From the NCBI GenBank assembly GCA_017795085.1, contig CP051246.1, forward strand, positions 3,040,514 to 3,104,513: DNA of 64,000 nt, given 5' to 3'. The notes below the pieces were generated by a model that worked only from the letters and a program-made list of their open reading frames with translations, searched no databases and was not told the origin of the DNA. Positions 61,260-64,000 of the stretch are shown piece after piece. How positions within the stretch are numbered: the stretch's first letter is position 1; each line of letters opens with the position of its first letter. The translations under genes were made by a program, and so were the position numbers. Origin of the DNA: Salegentibacter sp. GTDB lineage: Bacteria; Bacteroidota; Bacteroidia; Flavobacteriales; Flavobacteriaceae.

Positions 61260-62061
61260 GAATTACCACAGTATTTATGGGCAGCACATAAAGCAGTTCA
61301 TACAACTCAAACGAAATTTAGGCTTTAGATATGTTACTGAAACCTTTGCATTATCAAGAATAGATGAACTGGCAATAACAACCAACCAGTCTTCAAAAGG
61401 CATTACAAAACCCTTTGCGGACTTAGTTGCAAAAAGGCGACAGAATGAATCCAAAGAATACCACTACCATAGGGTTCTGATGCTGGCCAAGCTCTCTTCA
61501 TATATGAATGATATGGGCATTGCTTCTTATATTCCCAAGCTTCCGTCTTGTCCTAAAAATAATTTTGTTCCCTACATCTACACTAAAGAAGAAATAGATG
61601 CACTGCTTAAAGCTTGCGATGAATTAAGGTTAAGGGTCAGGAACCATAATACAAACTTATTTTGTATGCCAGTTCTTGTGCGGGTGTTGTATGCTACAGG
61701 AATACGTATTGGTGAAGCACTTGACCTGAAGGATGACGACATCAATCTCGAGAATAAGTATATCCGGGTAAATGACTCTAAAAACGGAAAACAACGTATC
61801 ATTCCAATTGCAGAATCTTTGGTACAGGCCTGTAGCGACTATTTAGAGTACAGAAACCGACTTCCATCTATAAGACCATGTTACTTCTTTTGTAATCTTG
61901 AAGGCAATAAATGTAAACAAGGTATACGTAGTTGGTTCAGAAAATGTTTAGAGCTTGCAGGGATACCATATCTGGGCACAGGACAAGGCCCCCGGATCCA
62001 TGATCTTAGTTATCCAAACAAAAATAAAATCCAAACCTTTAAGTATAATCACCTGATTTAA
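61252..62061 (+). pseudogene. Tyrosine recombinase, C-terminally truncated
   Basis: 269 residues. The first catalytic Arg is present (T-G-I-R-I-G-E-A), and the sequence reaches G-P-R-I-H-D-L, where relatives continue R-H-T-F with the second Arg and then the Tyr. Here it changes to S-Y-P-N-K-N and stops. The second Arg, the last His and the Tyr are lost. The cut lies at about 62008, next to inverted repeats and the converging recombinase genes. Confidence 0.85.
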
Positions 62062-62089
62062 AGGCTATACAATTAATAAAGGTTTGGAT
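62010..62089. repeat. Inverted repeats at the converging recombinase junction
   Basis: ATCCAAACCTTTA (62029-62041) and TAAAGGTTTGGAT (62077-62089) are perfect 13-bp arms; a further TTATCCAAAC lies at 62010-62019. They sit exactly between the truncated plus-strand recombinase and the minus-strand pair. Likely the recombination site of the right-hand module. Confidence 0.65.
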
Positions 62090-62093
62090 AAAT

Positions 62094-63143
62094 TCACTTC
62101 TTTTGTATTTCATTTACTCCACAAAATGAGGAGAGCTTACTTAAATTAGACTTCCATTTCTTTGATATCTCTTTTTTGCCTTCATCTTCTAAAGTTGCCA
62201 GAGCTTTGGCTTCTTGCTCGGTGGTAATGTCCAAATACGCCATCGTTGTTTGAATATTAGCGTGCCCGAGTAAGAAAGAAATTTGTACGATATTCATGCC
62301 ATCTTCCAACCAATGTGACGCTTTTGCATGACGAATCTGATGAGCATGTAATTTAAGCGGTACTTCATCACAAATAGCATGGGCACATAGGGCGTACTTT
62401 TTTAATTGCTTGTCTACAGCTACTTGGCTCATCTTGCCTTTGACACCTGTATTTCTGGAATAAAACAAGTACGAATCAGGATATTTCACAGCGTGAAATT
62501 CATCCAGGTATTTCTTTAAATGTTCGACCGCTCTTGGTAAAAGATAAAGGGTCCGGATTTTATTTCCTTTTCCAATAACTGTTACATAAGGCTTAATGGT
62601 CTCCAAATGCAAATATTTAAGTTTTATTGATAATATTTCGTCTATTCTTACCGCTGTGTTGTAGAGCACAATAAGGAATACCAGGTCCCTTCGGCCCGTC
62701 TTTGTAGAAATATCTGGAACGCTCATTAAGGCTTGAACCGCTTTCTTGCTCATGCCATTTACTTTTTTTCTAATCGTCTTTTGGCGAAGGATTTGAGCAG
62801 CCTCTAATGATAAATGCAAGAAGGAGATCTCCTTACTACCGAGGTATTTCAAGAATGCTCTTAATGATGCCAACCGATTATTACAGGTTTCAGGGCTGTT
62901 ATCTCTGTGGTTTTTCAACCATAAAATCCACTGTTCTATGTAATCCCGAGCGAAGTATTTAGAGCAGAAGTCTGAAGGCTTCACTTTCTTCTCTACTTCC
63001 AAGAAATTAATGAATAAAGATAGTGTCTGGGAATAGGATTTTATCGTATGTGAACTATTTGATTTAAAGGTTAGCGTATACTCCTTTAGCCAGCTGTGGA
63101 TGTAATAGGCAATCACATGAGCCTCTTGGTTTGATTTTTTCAT
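62094..63143 (-). CDS. Tyrosine recombinase
   Basis: 349 residues: SAM-like N-terminal domain (about 12-110), then T-A-V-R-I-D-E-I, H-A-H-Q-I-R-H-A, and G-H-A-N-I-Q-T-T-M-A-Y for the nucleophile. Appears intact. Its start overlaps the stop of the next recombinase gene by four bases (ATGA). Confidence 0.92.
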   Translation of the reverse strand: MKKSNQEAHVIAYYIHSWLKEYTLTFKSNSSHTIKSYSQTLSLFINFLEVEKKVKPSDFCSKYFARDYIEQWILWLKNHRDNSPETCNNRLASLRAFLKYLGSKEISFLHLSLEAAQILRQKTIRKKVNGMSKKAVQALMSVPDISTKTGRRDLVFLIVLYNTAVRIDEILSIKLKYLHLETIKPYVTVIGKGNKIRTLYLLPRAVEHLKKYLDEFHAVKYPDSYLFYSRNTGVKGKMSQVAVDKQLKKYALCAHAICDEVPLKLHAHQIRHAKASHWLEDGMNIVQISFLLGHANIQTTMAYLDITTEQEAKALATLEDEGKKEISKKWKSNLSKLSSFCGVNEIQKK

Positions 63144-64000
63144 TTTGAATCTGGAATTATGTTGTTAAAGGAGTCATTGGTTTTGTCTTGTATCACATCA
63201 GAAAGCCCCGGGGTCAGTGAATAGTAATATTTAGTGCTCTCTAAAACGCTATGTCCCATGCTTTTGCTCAAGTACAGGAATTTTGAATGAAACTCCATAC
63301 CTTCTCCTATCCAACGATTAATATTTTCTGTTGCATAGTGATGCCGAAGCTGATATGCTGTGGCGTAAGCGGTATTTTTTTTGTCCCATAATTCTCTGAA
63401 ATTCACCTGAACCCAGCTACGTTTATGGCATTTATTTTTACGGGCTGAAAAAAAATAAATGCGGTTGGTGTAGATTTGGCTGATAGCTTTGTCGAACGCT
63501 CTCATAAGTTCGAGCATGCTATCATGGAGAACTACAAAGTGCTGGTCATAACCTTTAGAATACCGAATATTTAGTACACCATCCTTAAGATCCACATCTT
63601 CTACTTTTAGCAACCTGGCTTCAGTGGTTCTAATTCCGCTGCTATATAATAAACGGAAGAATACCGGAATGGTGACTTTTCTAGCCCGCTGCTCCTCAGT
63701 CCGGGTTCCGGTAATAGTATCACAGGCCTTGAAGAATTCTAATAGTTCTTTGTTTGTGAAAGCATGAGGAATATAGGTTCTTGGCGTTCTATATGGTAGT
63801 TCTGGCACCACAATATCTATTTTATCTCGACTCTTAAGATACTTGAGAAAACTGATGACGGGATAAATACGTGACCTGCAAGAGTTGTTTTTTTCCGTGT
63901 CACGTTTGCTGCACCATGTATCAACCATTTCTTGAGAGAGGACTTGAGCATGTGGGTACGTTTTCAAACAATACCTGTCAAAGATAAGTAGGGTCGCCCC
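63140..64000 (-). CDS. Tyrosine recombinase, 5' end outside the window
   Basis: The frame stays open to the window edge (G-A-T-L-L-I-F-D-R-Y-C-L-K-T-Y at the edge), so the start lies beyond 64000; the TTG near 63967 is not a real start. Catalytic residues: S-G-I-R-T-T-E-A, Y-Q-L-R-H-H-Y, G-H-S-V-L-E-S-T-K-Y-Y. Coupled by a four-base overlap to the recombinase at 62094. A third member may lie outside. Confidence 0.88.
   Translation of the reverse strand, partial: GATLLIFDRYCLKTYPHAQVLSQEMVDTWCSKRDTEKNNSCRSRIYPVISFLKYLKSRDKIDIVVPELPYRTPRTYIPHAFTNKELLEFFKACDTITGTRTEEQRARKVTIPVFFRLLYSSGIRTTEARLLKVEDVDLKDGVLNIRYSKGYDQHFVVLHDSMLELMRAFDKAISQIYTNRIYFFSARKNKCHKRSWVQVNFRELWDKKNTAYATAYQLRHHYATENINRWIGEGMEFHSKFLYLSKSMGHSVLESTKYYYSLTPGLSDVIQDKTNDSFNNIIPDSK

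Overview
The window looks like a chromosomal segment of a Bacteroidota bacterium, most likely Flavobacteriaceae. The evidence is low GC, lipoprotein signals of the Bacteroidota type, a carboxypeptidase-regulatory-like TonB-dependent receptor, Crp/Fnr regulators with a short C-terminal HTH, and Bacteroidota-style tyrosine recombinases. The genus cannot be fixed from sequence alone.

Layout. Positions 1-16 kb are mostly ordinary: a broken nucleotidyltransferase, an FKBP isomerase, a GntR/ABC export operon with its own dyad operator, gamma-glutamyltransferase, a TonB receptor, then a TetR-controlled RidA / thioredoxin-reductase-like / methyltransferase cluster and a MarR/GNAT pair. Positions 16-46 kb form an accessory block made of small regulator-plus-enzyme modules (TetR-SDR, SDR-AraC, HxlR-quinone reductase, two HxlR-SDR pairs, Crp-SDR, AraC-hydrolase, Crp-SMR). 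It also holds a tight seven-gene operon (YHS, DoxX, DinB, NRDE, ATP-grasp, SDR, YHS), a Fic protein, an IS21 element with a visible 7-bp target duplication, and several genes broken by stops or frameshifts: a subclass B1 metallo-beta-lactamase, an SMR transporter, istB, an XRE regulator and a DNA glycosylase. Positions 46.7-64 kb look like a mobile island. It begins with the 3' half of a tRNA-Met and a tyrosine integrase, and carries a cassette-like run of putative defence genes (including a CAP12/Pycsar-type TIR protein and a PD-(D/E)XK-like protein), an AbiE toxin-antitoxin pair, an IS110 element with a candidate bridge-RNA region, ssb, a truncated RadC-like gene, and two converging sets of tyrosine recombinases.

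The most interesting locus is 52.4-55.0 kb. An ECF sigma factor with an extra C-terminal HTH is followed two bases later by a TnpB/Cas12f-family protein that has lost all recognisable RuvC acidic residues and ends before the zinc ribbon. Three tandem 71-nt RNA scaffolds follow. All three end in CAAC, share the same stems, show a covarying stem in the third copy, and each is followed by a different guide-like sequence. The expected behaviour is an RNA-guided, nuclease-dead effector that delivers a sigma factor, and so RNA polymerase, to guide-matched sites. To my knowledge pairing of ECF sigma factors with nuclease-dead Cas12f homologues has recently been reported in Bacteroidota; I cannot check from here how this locus relates to that work. 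No convincing guide target was seen inside the window.
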